6,287 bases of DNA from an uncultured Lachnospiraceae bacterium (GCA_947302185.1 CAMYVI010000149.1:1-6287); one strand, 5' to 3'; positions 1 to 5,674 are shown, counted from the first letter of the stretch. Notes: generated by a model not told the origin, from the sequence alone. Translations and numbers: made by a program.

Positions 1-859
1 GCATATTGACCTCCATAATGGCATAGTCTCCGACCTTTCCTATTCCGTCATAGTCTCTCTCTAATTTTATAAATTCGAAATGAATAAACCGCCGATCAGC
101 CCCAAATGCCTTTACCGCTTTCCTGCCCAGCTCACCCAGCTTTTCGGGCACTTCAGCAGTCGTATAAAAATGAATATTCTCATCATTCTGTACCGAGTCT
201 ATGACCGGAGCATATGTACACATAGATTCGAACAGCGGCTCACAGTGTGAATCAATCACAGCATCATATGTACAAATATCCCCGTCCAGGAATTCCTCCA
301 TAACATAGGGTAAGGAAGGAAGTTCATTATAGAATGAGACCAGTTCCTCCTCCGAATTAATTTTCACAGCTCCGTTCGCACCTACCCCTATGTCAGGTTT
401 GACTATGACAGGATAACCGACCTGCTCAATGAAGGCTTTTGCCGCTTCAAGATCTGTAACAATATGCTGACGAGCGGTCGGGATTCCGGATTCCAGAAAG
501 ATTTTCTTCATCTCTGATTTCTGAACGAGGCTTCCAATCCCGTCTTCCCGAGTACCTACAGCTATATTGAAGTCTGTACGAAGCCGGGCATCTACCGGAA
601 GCCAGTACTCGTTCAGCGACTCCAGCCAGTCTATGCGGCCATATTTATGAATGAAGAACGCGACAGCCCGATATATCTGATCATAGTCCTCCAACGAGTG
701 AACGTAAAAGTACTCCGACAGAGAATTTTTCAATGAATCATTAAGGGAATCGTAAGGAACATCTCCTATTCCGAGAACATTCACACCTAATTCATGCAGA
801 CGATCACAGAAATGAGTACAGGTAACCGGGTAAGCAGGTGAAATAAATATGTAATTCAA
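1..859 (-). CDS. ATP-grasp domain protein, 3' end outside the window
   Basis: The 286 visible codons encode the N-terminal and central part of an ATP-grasp enzyme, a family that joins a carboxylate to an amine or thiol through an acyl-phosphate made from ATP. Residues 1-110 look like a Rossmann-type pre-ATP-grasp domain. The ATP-grasp fold follows: K154 in VIVKPD, then a glycine-rich loop (DIGVGANGAVKI), then E188-E189 in VMEEFLDGD as the adenine-binding hinge. E262 (HFEF) and E283/N285 (MEVN) are the expected metal ligands. The gene is cut just after the EVN motif, where a glycine-rich stretch normally follows. It starts at TTG: an in-frame TAA lies six codons upstream at 875-877, and GAGGAGG sits 7 nt before the TTG. 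It follows the Ig-like protein after 114 nt and may have its own promoter. The motifs resemble carbamoyl-phosphate synthase large-subunit relatives and peptide or amino-acid ligases. The substrate is unknown. Confidence 0.88.
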   Translation of the reverse strand, partial: MNYIFISPAYPVTCTHFCDRLHELGVNVLGIGDVPYDSLNDSLKNSLSEYFYVHSLEDYDQIYRAVAFFIHKYGRIDWLESLNEYWLPVDARLRTDFNIAVGTREDGIGSLVQKSEMKKIFLESGIPTARQHIVTDLEAAKAFIEQVGYPVIVKPDIGVGANGAVKINSEEELVSFYNELPSLPYVMEEFLDGDICTYDAVIDSHCEPLFESMCTYAPVIDSVQNDENIHFYTTAEVPEKLGELGRKAVKAFGADRRFIHFEFIKLERDYDGIGKVGDYAIMEVNM

Positions 860-866
860 TATAATA

Positions 867-873
867 CCTCCTC
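867..873 (-). promoter_or_regulatory. Ribosome binding site fixing the TTG start at 859
   Basis: On the minus strand GAGGAGG is followed by 7 nt (TATTATA) and then TTG. No ATG or GTG lies in this frame between the upstream stop (875-877) and the TTG, so the ATP-grasp gene must use a non-ATG start here. Confidence 0.85.
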
Positions 874-902
874 TTTATCAAAAACGCCTAAGTCTTTCTT
901 GT

Positions 903-916
903 AGTATGCACATACT
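903..916. repeat. 14-bp inverted repeat upstream of the ATP-grasp gene
   Basis: AGTATG-CA-CATACT forms two perfect 6-bp arms around a 2-bp centre, about 44 bp before the ATP-grasp start. It lies just downstream of the best promoter-like sequence in this gap, which is where a repressor operator could sit. This is a symmetry observation only; I do not recognise a known regulator for it. Confidence 0.35.
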
Positions 917-933
917 GTTCATCACAAATGTAG

Positions 934-963
934 CTTATGCGCGCTTCATATGCAACACTTCAA
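934..963 (-). promoter_or_regulatory. Weak candidate promoter for the ATP-grasp gene
   Basis: On the minus strand TTGAAG (958-963) and CATAAG (934-939) are 18 bp apart. Each matches four of six positions of the sigma-A -35 and -10 boxes. Transcription would start near 927, giving a leader of about 65 nt. The match is poor enough to be chance, and read-through from the Ig-like gene is an equally good explanation. Confidence 0.25.
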
Positions 964-973
964 CTAAAAAAGC

Positions 974-2539
974 TTAAGGGTTACATCTCTTACAAGGATC
1001 ATACCCGCGGGCTATCGCCTCGTCGCGAGTCCCGCTAAAATACTCTGCATTCTTCTCTTTCATCGTCTTTACGCTCGCACACCACGGATAATGGAATTTC
1101 CCTGTATTCTTATTAAGTATATACGTTGCTTCCGTCTCTGTATCGGGATGATCCGCCTGCACGTCCCGGTTCGGCACACCCTGCCCGGAAACTGCTTCGG
1201 AAGTCTGCGAGCCGATATTCTCTGCGGTAGTTTGTGACCCGGCATCATCGTCAGAAATGTGTGATCCAGAATCCCCGTCAGAAGTCTGTGACCCGTTATT
1301 ATCTGATGACGGAATGCTCCTCTCAGCGGCTTTCTCACGCACAGTTACAGTCGCCTCATGCTTTGCGGCATTCCCGGCACTGTCAACTACCGAATAAACT
1401 ACGACATAAGTTCCCGCCTTGTTATAGTCCACGGCAGAATCATCCACTTTCACTTTGCCTGTCAGGTCTCCCTCGTTGCTGTCCGATGCAGTAAGTCCGC
1501 TGAGATAATCCGGCTTGCCGTCCCCTTCCGTTAAAACGAATTCCGTACTGAAAATCGAAATACTCGGGGCAGTCGTGTCCTTTACAGTTACTTCCAACTC
1601 AGCCCGGTTCTTGTTGCCATCCTTGTCAGAGACCGAATAATTGACAGTGTATTTACCCGGTATCCCGTATTTTACTGCTGAAGAATCGATGACCACATCA
1701 CCTGTCAGATCCCCGTAAACAGCACTCTCTGAAGACACATATTTCGTAAAATCCACGTCTTTATCCGTATCCGAAATAGAGATAGCGGTCTTTGAAAGCT
1801 TGATGTCCGGAATAGTATCATTGAATACTCTGACGGTAACCTTATCCTTGACTCCGTTATCTGAACTGTCCGTTGCCATCAGGCCGACTGTATAATCACC
1901 TGTCTCCTTAAAAACAATCGATTTCCCGCCTTTTGCAATCTCCGCATCGCCATCACATGCGATAATTTTTAGTTCAGGAGAACTTTCCACCTCATATTTT
2001 GCCGATGCGAGATCAGAAAAAGGGATGCTGTCCATGACGGATAATTCCGCTTTCTTCGCCTTAATGACAGGCGGCGTTCCATCGGTAATTTTGACAGGAA
2101 TTTCCAGCTCTGCGACGTTTTCGGAACTGTCCTGACCTGTTACCCTGATTGTATAATCGCCGACCTTGCTGAACGTAACTGACTGGCCGTCGTCACCGAT
2201 CGTTCCGGCTTTCGGATCGCAATATGTGATGGCCATGCTCGGCGCATCATCCTTTTCATCCGAGATTACGGCTACATCCTTCAGTTCGATGGTCGTACCG
2301 TAGTTGGCTGCGGTTTCACGGGCTTCTATGACCGGCGGTTGGTTATCGCTCAAAAAACCGATGTAGCCGGCAATTGCCCAGAGTCCGATATGGGCCAGCA
2401 GGAACGGAATTTTAGCGGAAATGGGCAGCTTTTTCGTGCGGATGAGGAACAGCATAAACATCACAGGAAAGAAAACGATCCATAAAAGAACTCTGCCGAT
2501 CCACCATAAAATACTGTGTTTCTTAGCTGAATTATCCAT
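974..2539 (-). CDS. Membrane-anchored Ig-like repeat protein with C-terminal Ada-like zinc-binding domain
   Basis: This 521-aa protein has two hydrophobic helices (about residues 9-33 and 44-63) around a basic loop (RTKKLPISAK). It continues with four Ig-like repeats at about 67-152, 156-239, 243-320 and 323-400. Repeats 3 and 4 carry the GDLTG...GxYxVxYxVxDxxGN pattern of DUF5011-type bacterial surface domains; 1 and 2 are divergent. A Ser/Asp/Gln-rich linker (403-470) holds four 9-residue repeats. The last 50 residues form a small zinc-type domain with ligand candidates H483, C487, C516 and C519 (FHYPWC ... PCKRC), like the Ada metal-binding fold. The basic loop predicts a cytosolic inter-helix turn, leaving the repeats outside the cell. 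The open frame reaches 28 codons further to 2623, but that ATG has no ribosome site, whereas AGAGG lies 7 nt before the ATG at 2539. It follows the nuclease by 187 nt. I infer a surface or DNA-binding role. Confidence 0.85.
   Translation of the reverse strand: MDNSAKKHSILWWIGRVLLWIVFFPVMFMLFLIRTKKLPISAKIPFLLAHIGLWAIAGYIGFLSDNQPPVIEARETAANYGTTIELKDVAVISDEKDDAPSMAITYCDPKAGTIGDDGQSVTFSKVGDYTIRVTGQDSSENVAELEIPVKITDGTPPVIKAKKAELSVMDSIPFSDLASAKYEVESSPELKIIACDGDAEIAKGGKSIVFKETGDYTVGLMATDSSDNGVKDKVTVRVFNDTIPDIKLSKTAISISDTDKDVDFTKYVSSESAVYGDLTGDVVIDSSAVKYGIPGKYTVNYSVSDKDGNKNRAELEVTVKDTTAPSISIFSTEFVLTEGDGKPDYLSGLTASDSNEGDLTGKVKVDDSAVDYNKAGTYVVVYSVVDSAGNAAKHEATVTVREKAAERSIPSSDNNGSQTSDGDSGSHISDDDAGSQTTAENIGSQTSEAVSGQGVPNRDVQADHPDTETEATYILNKNTGKFHYPWCASVKTMKEKNAEYFSGTRDEAIARGYDPCKRCNP
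1187..1294 (-). repeat. Four 27-bp imperfect tandem repeats in the linker of the Ig-like protein
   Basis: Four consecutive 9-codon units encode GSQTSDGDS, GSHISDDDA, GSQTTAENI and GSQTSEAVS. In the DNA the first part of each unit (GSQTS codons) is best conserved, and the last four codons vary. They form a flexible acidic spacer between the Ig-like stack and the zinc domain. Such tandem units commonly change copy number by slippage or recombination, so linker length may differ between strains. Confidence 0.8.
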
Positions 2540-2726
2540 CTTAATTCCTCTCATATTCGTTATTCGATTACAATCTGACGGATTCTTAAATGTGTTATCA
2601 ATGTATCTGACATTTTCTATCATTCACAGTTCGATGTATACATTCATTGCTTCCCACGCAATAAGCCATTCCATCGTGGTTCACATTGATCATGCATCCA
2701 AGCGGTCTTTCCGATTTCTGACAGGA
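2540..2726. other. 187-nt gap between nuclease and Ig-like genes
   Basis: I see no hairpin followed by a T-run here, so the nuclease transcript probably continues into the Ig-like gene. A weak promoter-like pair on the minus strand (TTGCGT and TATACA, 15 bp apart, upstream of 2640) has poor spacing and is not convincing. After the nuclease stop the same frame stays open for 42 codons up to a TGA at 2598-2600. That stretch contains a 31-codon ATG frame without a ribosome site, and it is not called. Confidence 0.5.
2547..2551 (-). promoter_or_regulatory. Ribosome binding site fixing the Ig-like protein start at 2539
   Basis: AGAGG is followed by AATTAAG (7 nt) and ATG on the minus strand. The alternative ATGs at 2623 and 2554 lack a purine-rich site at proper distance. 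The 28 extra residues of the longer frame are hydrophilic and come before the membrane helices, which also argues for the shorter start. Confidence 0.7.
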
Positions 2727-4061
2727 TTATTCCGGGCGACTGTCTCCTGTAGAATAATCAATAACTATTCCCGGTTGCACATTGTAGCAGAAAATACAGA
2801 ACGAATAATCATCTTCCTCCACAGACCGCGCTTCCATCAATACTCCCTTTGCGACCAGATCCTTCCCGTCAAATACAGGTGTCACACGATACAATACATG
2901 ATTTCCTGTTCTTTGAATGTAATAAGCCGTATTTGTCTCTAATGGCTCCATTCCCTGTGTATTCATGTATCTGGTTCCGGTTATGAGATTCAGTTCATTT
3001 GCATTTTCCCCACAAAGCTGAAAGCCGATCAGATGACACCTGTTGTACAGATAATTGCCGTCAATACCGTCATATTTTACTGTGTGCCAGCCCGACGGCT
3101 TTATCATTCCGATTGACTCGCGAGGCTCTGAAGGAATCGTTTCAGGTCCCAGACAGGCTGTCGCCGTACTGCACCTGCCCGATTTGTCAAGGACCGTAAA
3201 TCTCTTAAAAGCAGCCGAAGTAAGCTCTTTTTCCTGAAAGTACGGAATATTTCCGTTAACTTCCGTAAAAGGTTCTCCGTCATATGCAGGAACAGAGTCT
3301 AAAGAAAAGCCCACTGCTTTGATAATATCGCTCTCCGGAACTATTTCGTTTTCAATCTTCGGCTGAGCGTCATCTGCAAGATCTGACGGTTTTGATTCTT
3401 CACCGCCGATTGATTCCTCAACGTTTTCCGAATCCGAATTTTCAAAACCGACAGATTCTAAAACGGCATCAAATATGCCGCTATTCCCCACCTCTTCCTT
3501 GTTGCTTGTCTGCAGGTACATAACATAGTACCTGTCAGCTGCATCAATCACAACCGCATCATATTTGAATACAAGATTTTCTGAGAACGGCTGCTCTACC
3601 TGCTCATAAACCGCATCATGCCCGTCAACGGTTATTGTATCCTTTGAGAGTACATCATATTTTTCCGACCATACTGTCAGTACCGAGTCAAGTGCGTCTT
3701 CCGGAGTATTCTTCTGCTTCTTCCGGACTATTTTCGCCTCAAAGAAACCATTTTCAAACTCAAAAGATACATCGCTCTCCGACTCCATGAAGAGATCCCA
3801 GGATTCGGGAACCGAAAAAATCAGAGTGCCATCTAAACGATATTTGCGAAATTTGTCCGGAAGCTTATCCTGTATTGCTTCCTGCACGCTCGTATCTGTT
3901 CTGCCGTGCTCCGAAGGGTGTACAGCCGAATCCTTTGTGCAGGAACTCAGTAATATTGAGATCAGGCATATTAAGATCAGATAAGAGACTGCATTTTCAC
4001 GAAAAAAAGAACAGCGCGAACCATGTTTTTTCAATGATTCAGTCCATCTCTTCACACTCAT
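2727..4061 (-). CDS. Lipoprotein with PsbP-like domain and DNA/RNA non-specific endonuclease domain
   Basis: This 444-aa protein begins with a basic region, a hydrophobic segment and a lipobox (LLSSC, lipidated C41), so it should be exported and anchored to the outer face of the membrane. Residues about 76-207 (from DGTLIFSVPESW to VLESVGF) resemble PsbP/Mog1-like domains of bacterial lipoproteins. An acidic linker follows. Residues about 250-440 match the non-specific endonuclease (beta-beta-alpha metal) family: catalytic H343 in NRCHLIGFQL, metal-ligand candidate N358 in ELNLITGTRYMN, then GNHVLYRVTPVF and CYNVQPGIVIDY. The canonical family motif is DRGH; NRCH or NRGH is what I recall from this clostridial branch. 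It would cut DNA or RNA outside the cell for nucleotide scavenging, DNA uptake or competition, and the sequence does not say which. The C-terminal zinc domain often present in relatives is absent here. The start is the ATG at 4061 with GGAGGAG 6 nt upstream, not the TTG five codons earlier. Confidence 0.92.
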   Translation of the reverse strand: MSVKRWTESLKKHGSRCSFFRENAVSYLILICLISILLSSCTKDSAVHPSEHGRTDTSVQEAIQDKLPDKFRKYRLDGTLIFSVPESWDLFMESESDVSFEFENGFFEAKIVRKKQKNTPEDALDSVLTVWSEKYDVLSKDTITVDGHDAVYEQVEQPFSENLVFKYDAVVIDAADRYYVMYLQTSNKEEVGNSGIFDAVLESVGFENSDSENVEESIGGEESKPSDLADDAQPKIENEIVPESDIIKAVGFSLDSVPAYDGEPFTEVNGNIPYFQEKELTSAAFKRFTVLDKSGRCSTATACLGPETIPSEPRESIGMIKPSGWHTVKYDGIDGNYLYNRCHLIGFQLCGENANELNLITGTRYMNTQGMEPLETNTAYYIQRTGNHVLYRVTPVFDGKDLVAKGVLMEARSVEEDDYSFCIFCYNVQPGIVIDYSTGDSRPE

Positions 4062-4067
4062 ACGAAT

Positions 4068-4074
4068 CTCCTCC
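4068..4074 (-). promoter_or_regulatory. Ribosome binding site fixing the nuclease start at 4061
   Basis: GGAGGAG is followed by ATTCGT and ATG. The longer frame would start at a TTG (4076) directly before this site, so its codons 2-3 would be the ribosome site itself. The ATG at 4061 is therefore much the better start. Confidence 0.85.
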
Positions 4075-4115
4075 AACCTTATCAGATCATTATCGGCAGT
4101 TCACCTGTCCCGAGA

Positions 4116-4148
4116 GAATTACAGTGAAACAGCCTATTTTTGTAATTC
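4116..4148 (-). repeat. Leader hairpin, 8-bp stem with 17-nt loop
   Basis: On the minus strand GAATTACA and TGTAATTC are exact reverse complements, separated by 17 nt, and a G-T pair extends the stem by one. It lies about 40 nt before the nuclease ribosome site and could affect translation or message stability. No T-run follows, so it is not a terminator. Confidence 0.45.
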
Positions 4149-4164
4149 CATAATAGTAGATTGC

Positions 4165-4184
4165 GAGTCCGTCCTCACGGACTC
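4165..4184 (-). repeat. Leader hairpin, 8-bp stem with tetraloop
   Basis: GAGTCCGT-GAGG-ACGGACTC is a perfect GC-rich stem on the minus strand. It comes about 7 nt after the T-run at 4191-4196 and is not itself followed by Ts. It may be a stability or anti-termination element; its role is unknown. Confidence 0.55.
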
Positions 4185-4266
4185 CGTACTAAAAAAGAGC
4201 AGCCCGTGCATTTCACATACTGCGTAAGTCTTCTGTTTTTTTATCCTATGAGTCGATTCCTTTACT

Positions 4267-4295
4267 ATTATAGTCCCACCGATAGAGCTTCGCAA
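4267..4295 (-). promoter_or_regulatory. Sigma-A promoter of the nuclease / Ig-like protein unit
   Basis: On the minus strand TTGCGA (4290-4295) and a consensus TATAAT (4267-4272) are exactly 17 bp apart. The -35 matches four of six positions and the -10 matches all six. It lies just downstream of the terminator of the preceding phosphatase gene, which is where a new transcription unit should begin. Predicted start is near 4260. Confidence 0.75.
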
Positions 4296-4300
4296 TTGCG
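4291..4300. promoter_or_regulatory. Perfect palindrome over the -35 box, candidate operator
   Basis: CGCAATTGCG is a perfect 10-bp palindrome sharing five bases with the -35 box of the nuclease promoter. A dimeric regulator bound here would block RNA polymerase. The related sequence ATTGCGA recurs at 4160-4166 in the leader and could be a second half-site. No regulator gene is in the window, so this is inference from symmetry and position. Confidence 0.35.
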
Positions 4301-4346
4301 GTCTTTAGTGTATATTGTCTTACCGTCCCCGACTGGGCTCCCCCGC

Positions 4347-4381
4347 AAAAAAAGAGGCCGACGCCCTCACGTCGACCTCTT
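4347..4381 (-). terminator. Intrinsic terminator after the HAD phosphatase gene
   Basis: On the minus strand AAGAGGTCGACG, a 6-nt loop and CGTCGGCCTCTT form a 12-bp stem with a single T-G wobble, followed at once by a run of Ts complementary to the A7 at 4347-4353. It begins 9 nt after the phosphatase stop codon and separates the PTS/phosphatase unit from the nuclease unit. Confidence 0.92.
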
Positions 4382-4390
4382 GCTCTCACC

Positions 4391-5203
4391 TCATGCCCTT
4401 CGAAAATGCAGATCCTTCAGCGCCTCGTACAGCCCGTCGTCATCCGCATGCGGAGCCACCACGTCTGCTATTCGTTTCAGCTCCTCCGGTGAATTCCCCA
4501 TCGCTATGCCAAGCCCGCAGGCCTCAAGCATGGAACGGTCAATCATCCCGTCCCCGACCGCCACGGTATCCTCAGGAGACACGCCGTAGTAATCGCACAC
4601 ACAGCGCACCGCGTTGCCCTTCGAAGTCTCGCTGCTCGTAATCTCCAGATAATCCAGCTTAGAGAACAGCATCTGCATCCCCTTAAACTTCTCATCTTTC
4701 ATACGGGCAAGCTCATCAAGCGCCTCATGCTCCCCGATACATAATATCTTATGAATGTATTTCGTAAGCGTGCCTATACTCTCAAAATTGCACTCTACCG
4801 GTTCGCATCCTGTAATCTCCGCCTCGCGCACGATCATGGGATGTGTCTTATTGTCAGTCATCCAGACATCATAAACGAAAAAGCTGACACTGATATCATA
4901 CGGAAGACTGCAAATGCAGCGATACAATCTCAGAGCGTCCTCTACAGGAATTCCGCACTCGGCAACAATCTGTTCTCTGTCGCCCACGACCAGTCCCCCG
5001 CCGTAACAAATGCAGGCACTTTGAAGCCCGGTTTCTCTGCGGATATCCAAGCAACCGGCAGGTGATCTGGAAGAATTCAATACAATCGGTATCTCATCCC
5101 GATTCAATTTCTTAAAAAGCTGCTTCAGGTTCGCGGAAATTCTGTTTTGTGTATCCAGAACGGTCCCGTCGATGTCCAGAAACAAAATCGAATACTCCTG
5201 CAT
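4391..5203 (-). CDS. Cof-type HAD-IIB family hydrolase (sugar-phosphate phosphatase type)
   Basis: This 270-aa protein has the normal length and all motifs of cytosolic Cof-like HAD phosphatases, Mg-dependent enzymes that dephosphorylate sugar phosphates, nucleotides or cofactors through a phospho-aspartate. Motif I is LFLDIDGTVLD, with nucleophile D10 and acid/base D12. Motif II is LNSSRS (S44). Motif III is SKGNAV (K195). Motif IV is GDGMID (D218, D222); the usual pattern is GDxxND, so the Asn is replaced by Ile while both acidic residues remain. The C2-type cap fills about residues 85-190. The ATG at 5203 has AAAGG 6 nt upstream, right after a hairpin. It is the last gene before a strong terminator and follows the small membrane protein by 70 nt, so it is probably co-transcribed with the PTS genes. 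A role in handling a phosphorylated sugar imported by the PTS is plausible but unproven, because substrates vary widely in this family. Confidence 0.93.
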   Translation of the reverse strand: MQEYSILFLDIDGTVLDTQNRISANLKQLFKKLNRDEIPIVLNSSRSPAGCLDIRRETGLQSACICYGGGLVVGDREQIVAECGIPVEDALRLYRCICSLPYDISVSFFVYDVWMTDNKTHPMIVREAEITGCEPVECNFESIGTLTKYIHKILCIGEHEALDELARMKDEKFKGMQMLFSKLDYLEITSSETSKGNAVRCVCDYYGVSPEDTVAVGDGMIDRSMLEACGLGIAMGNSPEELKRIADVVAPHADDDGLYEALKDLHFRRA

Positions 5204-5215
5204 TTCAAACCTTTC

Positions 5216-5234
5216 TCAGTCCGCATCGGACTGA
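5216..5234 (-). repeat. Hairpin directly upstream of the HAD gene ribosome site
   Basis: TCAGTCCG-ATG-CGGACTGA is a perfect 8-bp stem with a 3-nt loop. It ends one base before the GAAAGG ribosome site of the phosphatase gene. No T-run follows, so it is not a terminator. It may keep the ribosome site open, block it, or protect message ends. Confidence 0.6.
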
Positions 5235-5273
5235 TTCACTACAACTAAGCCCTTCTCATTATGTGGCCGGGGT

Positions 5274-5621
5274 TCAACCCTCCGGAATGCTTTCCTCCGG
5301 AGCTCTCTCATCGGGAGTCTTTTCCTCAGAGATAGCTTTCCCCGGATTTCCGTCCTGTTCTATTGCCCTGAGTATCTTGCGAACATTGTTCCTGCCGTTC
5401 CTGATTCCGAGTCCGATCGTAATGACTGCCGACGCTCCCAGAAGCAGAATCAGCACTCCCAGAACAATGAGCCAGATTCTCTTCACCGCCGATGTGGCGG
5501 CAAAATATATAAGGACTACTCCCACTGACGAGACTGCCATGCCAATCGCAGCCCAGTGTCCGAGACGCTTAAGAGCTGCTTCCTGCAGCTTTGCCTCTTC
5601 AATAAGAAGTTCCCTGTTCAT
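5274..5621 (-). CDS. Small two-helix membrane protein of unknown function
   Basis: I do not recognise this 115-aa protein. It has a charged, probably helical N-terminus (MNRELLIEEAKLQEAALKR). Two hydrophobic segments follow at about residues 23-43 and 48-72, separated by a short basic turn (AVKR). A basic stretch (RNGRNNVRK) and an acidic, proline-rich tail without structure complete it. Both ends are likely cytoplasmic, since the flanks of both helices are basic. The start ATG at 5621 has AGAGGTG 5 nt upstream. It lies between the PTS EIID gene and the HAD phosphatase and is probably in their operon. It is not the DUF956 (ManO-type) protein that accompanies some mannose PTS operons. A link to the transporter is inferred only from position. 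Confidence 0.75.
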   Translation of the reverse strand: MNRELLIEEAKLQEAALKRLGHWAAIGMAVSSVGVVLIYFAATSAVKRIWLIVLGVLILLLGASAVITIGLGIRNGRNNVRKILRAIEQDGNPGKAISEEKTPDERAPEESIPEG

Positions 5622-5639
5622 AAAAACACCTCTTTATAC

Positions 5640-5674
5640 AACAGGGACAGGAATCATATGTTCCCGTCCCTGTT
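5640..5674 (-). repeat. Long intercistronic hairpin after the PTS EIID gene
   Basis: On the minus strand AACAGGGACGGGAA and TTCCTGTCCCTGTT pair over 14 bp with one G-T wobble around a 7-nt loop. The next bases are GTATAAAG, not a T-run, so a classical terminator is unlikely. It sits 6 nt before the AGAGGTG ribosome site of the small membrane protein and 77 nt after the EIID stop. Such stems often protect the upstream message from 3' exonucleases and set different expression levels within an operon. Confidence 0.7.

Larger units (their letters stand above)
4062..4260 (-). other. About 200-nt structured 5' leader of the nuclease transcript
   Basis: Transcription from the promoter at 4267-4295 should begin near 4260, leaving about 199 nt before the nuclease ATG. 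In order of transcription it holds a weak stem (GCAG/CTGC with inner GTG/CAC, 4199-4223) followed by a T-run (4191-4196), then a perfect 8-bp hairpin (4165-4184), a second perfect 8-bp stem with a 17-nt loop (4116-4148), and the ribosome site. The weak stem plus T-run resembles a poor intrinsic terminator, so attenuation is possible. I do not recognise a known riboswitch or T-box. The leader length depends on the inferred start point. Confidence 0.45.

Noticed and set aside
1187..1294. CRISPR-like array, because of regularly spaced repeats.
   Set aside because: The units are 27 bp in direct tandem, without spacers, in frame, and encode a periodic peptide linker.
2598..2693. A 31-codon frame after the nuclease stop, in the same reading frame (starting MINVNHDG).
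   Set aside because: No ribosome site and no resemblance to the missing zinc domain. It is not evidence of an interrupted, longer nuclease.
2421..2942. Plus-strand open frame of 173 codons across the start of the Ig-like gene and end of the nuclease.
   Set aside because: It overlaps two well-supported genes on the other strand, has low-complexity composition and no domain motif; it is a shadow.
4165..4190. Hammerhead ribozyme: the minus strand contains GAGTCCGTGAGGAC, identical to the stem II region of a commonly drawn hammerhead.
   Set aside because: The catalytic core is missing. CUGAUGA should precede the stem and GAAA should follow it; here the flanks are TACG and GGACTC. It is an ordinary hairpin.
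4134..4211. A 25-residue leader-peptide frame (starting MHGLLFF) on the minus strand, spanning the leader T-run and hairpin.
   Set aside because: There is no ribosome site before its ATG and no run of regulatory codons, so it is most likely chance.
5640..5674. Intrinsic terminator after the PTS EIID gene.
   Set aside because: The 14-bp stem is strong, but GTATAAAG follows instead of a T-run on the minus strand, and the plus-strand side has none either. It is called an intercistronic hairpin.
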